44,900 nt of DNA from Thermoleophilaceae bacterium (GTDB taxonomy: Bacteria; Actinomycetota; Thermoleophilia; Solirubrobacterales; Thermoleophilaceae). Below, piece after piece: positions 43,840 through 44,900 of the stretch. The position numbers were made by a program, and so were the translations under genes. The notes beneath the pieces were generated by a model. That model was not told the DNA's origin. It worked only from the letters and a program-made list of their open reading frames with translations, and did no database searches. The stretch is from positions 1 to 44,900 of the forward strand of contig JAICJV010000016.1 of NCBI GenBank assembly GCA_025928265.1, in the 5' to 3' direction. Every line of letters begins with the position of its first letter. Positions within the stretch are counted from its first letter, which is position 1.

Positions 43840-43913
43840 AGCGGACGACGGGCCTCGAACCCGCGACCCCCAGCTTGGGAAGCTGGTGCTCTACCAACTG
43901 AGCTACGTCCGCG
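43840..43913 (-). tRNA. tRNA-Gly (anticodon CCC)
   Basis: Acceptor GCGGACG/CGTCCGC, D arm TAGCTCAGTTGGTAGAGCA, anticodon stem CCAGC/GCTGG with loop TTCCCAA (anticodon CCC), T arm CGGGTTCGAGGCCCG. The discriminator base is U, normal for bacterial tRNA-Gly. CCA is not encoded. It begins six bases past the stop of the glycosyltransferase-like gene, so it may share that transcript. Confidence 0.95.
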
Positions 43914-43919
43914 AAGGTG

Positions 43920-44900
43920 CTACTTCGCGGCCAGCGTACCGCAGGATGCGGAGCCCAGACAGAGGCGGCGGAGCGCGTCCAGAGTGTCCGGGCCGAAGCG
44001 CGGGCGGGCGGGGCCGCGCGTCGCGCTCCGGCTGTAGACGGCGTCGGCGCCGACGGCCAGCCGGGCCCGGCCGACAGCGTCGAGCGAGCCGACCAGCGCC
44101 AGCATGTCCACGTCCTCGTGGTCGGCGGCGCGCGCGCCGTGAAGGACGGGTGCGAGGCGTTCGACGGCCACGGCCGGATCGAGCTCGCTCGCGTCGATGG
44201 CAAGCGTCACGCCCGCGGCGTCGCTCATGCCCTCGACGTACCGCTGCACGAGCTCCGGCTCGTCGATCAACTCGTCCGCGAACGCGAGCACGACGAACTC
44301 GCGGGCATGCGCGAGCGGCGTCTGCCCGGCCACGTCAGCGCCGCCCGGCGATGCGGCGAGCGCTGCCACCACACCCTCGCGCGCGGCTTCGAGCCACGGG
44401 TCCGCCGCCGCCGCTCGGACGTATGCCACGAGCGCCGGCTCGGCCTCGCCACACTCGAGCAGTGCGGCGGCGGCCGCGAGCTCCGCGCCCGCCGCGGCGC
44501 GGTCCGCGGACGTGACGTCGATTGCCGCGCCGATCGCCGAAGCGCCGAGCGCGATGGCTTCGCTCGCAAACGACGCGAACGCGCCGAAGGCCTCCGCGAT
44601 GTCGCGGGCGCTTCCCGCGGCGTACGTGATCTGACGCAGGAAGTGGCGTTGGAACGCGAGCGCCTTGCGGAGCTCGCGGAGGCGGGCGGCGCCGGTCGTG
44701 CCGAGTGTCTGGTTGTCACCGTGGAAGCGATAGAGCGTGCGCGGCTCGGCGAGGTACGCCACCTCCGCGAGCTCCGCCACGCGCACCGCGAGCCACCAGT
44801 CGGTGTAGGCCACGTCGGCCGGCACGGGGAAGAGCGCATCGCGAAGCTCCGCGCGAAACATCACCGACGACGCCGTGGCCACGTTGCCCGCGAGCAGACG
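43920..44900 (-). CDS. Probable family 2 glycosyltransferase, 3' part (runs off the window)
   Basis: The frame is open to the window edge, so the N-terminal part, with the nucleotide-sugar binding site, is missing. The first visible residues (ATASSVMFRAELRDALFPVP, then YTDWWLAVRVAELAEVAYLAEPRTLYRFHGDNQT) match the acceptor-side end of family 2 glycosyltransferases. The remaining 250 residues are Ala-rich helices, a repeat-like C-terminal domain I do not recognise, ending CLGSASCGTLAAK. It probably adds sugars to surface or secreted glycans. Confidence 0.68.
   Translation of the reverse strand, partial: RLLAGNVATASSVMFRAELRDALFPVPADVAYTDWWLAVRVAELAEVAYLAEPRTLYRFHGDNQTLGTTGAARLRELRKALAFQRHFLRQITYAAGSARDIAEAFGAFASFASEAIALGASAIGAAIDVTSADRAAAGAELAAAAALLECGEAEPALVAYVRAAAADPWLEAAREGVVAALAASPGGADVAGQTPLAHAREFVVLAFADELIDEPELVQRYVEGMSDAAGVTLAIDASELDPAVAVERLAPVLHGARAADHEDVDMLALVGSLDAVGRARLAVGADAVYSRSATRGPARPRFGPDTLDALRRLCLGSASCGTLAAK

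Overview
The window is high-GC, gene-dense DNA. The LexA box (GAACATGTGTTC), type A RNase P RNA, many GTG starts, System I cytochrome c maturation genes and the general gene set point to an actinobacterium, most likely the class Thermoleophilia (Solirubrobacterales-like). That placement is inferred from gene style, not from a marker tree. I see no insertion sequence, prophage, integrase or CRISPR array, so this looks like chromosomal core with some accessory genes.

Layout. 1-2.4 kb: a cysteine-less AhpD-like protein; a small tail-anchored protein preceded by a c-di-AMP (ydaO/yuaA-class) riboswitch; a membrane cytochrome c; a zinc-ribbon/HNH-repeat protein. 2.4-10.7 kb: a primary-type sigma-70 factor, fdhD, and the gltB-gltD glutamate synthase operon. 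10.8-14.3 kb: a FIST sensor protein followed 2 bases later by a GAF-GGDEF-EAL protein, a likely sensing and c-di-GMP unit. 14.3-16.6 kb: rnpB with its own promoter and terminator, a MOSC protein, a small zinc-ribbon protein coupled to lexA (perfect SOS box), and tRNA-Leu(GAG). 16.5-24.3 kb: a MarR/cupin pair with two near-identical operators, two divergent P-type ATPases (CtpE-like and heavy-metal type), a glyoxalase-fold protein, and a TetR regulator divergent from a SnoaL-like/membrane protein pair across a 37-bp dyad. 24.3-29.4 kb: a surface/glycan block on the minus strand with a delta-60 repeat protein, two clan-A-like glycoside hydrolases, and an epimerase fused to a degenerate deacetylase-like domain. 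29.4-32.3 kb: tldD-pmbA protease pair. 32.3-36.3 kb: secG, a CcmI-like fragment, a secreted protein, ccmF and ccmE. 36.3-44.9 kb: a penicillin-acylase-family Ntn hydrolase, cupin, Na+/H+ antiporter, a protein built of two copies of a cysteine-containing domain I do not recognise, a cupredoxin with an LPNTG sorting signal, small proteins, a lipoprotein, tRNA-Gly(CCC), and the 3' part of a probable family 2 glycosyltransferase that runs off the window.

How genes work together. GltB/GltD make glutamate from glutamine and 2-oxoglutarate. CcmE/CcmF and the CcmI-like protein belong to periplasmic heme attachment and would serve cytochromes such as the one at 1399-1884. FIST and GGDEF/EAL form one transcription unit. 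Several operons are coupled by GTGA or similar overlaps (gltB/gltD, lexA/zinc ribbon, tldD/pmbA, hydrolase/delta-60). The points most worth a second look are the c-di-AMP riboswitch on an uncharacterised tail-anchored protein, the duplicated cysteine-domain protein, the epimerase fusion, the CcmE with CxxxF in place of CxxxY, and the ccmE-ccmF gap.
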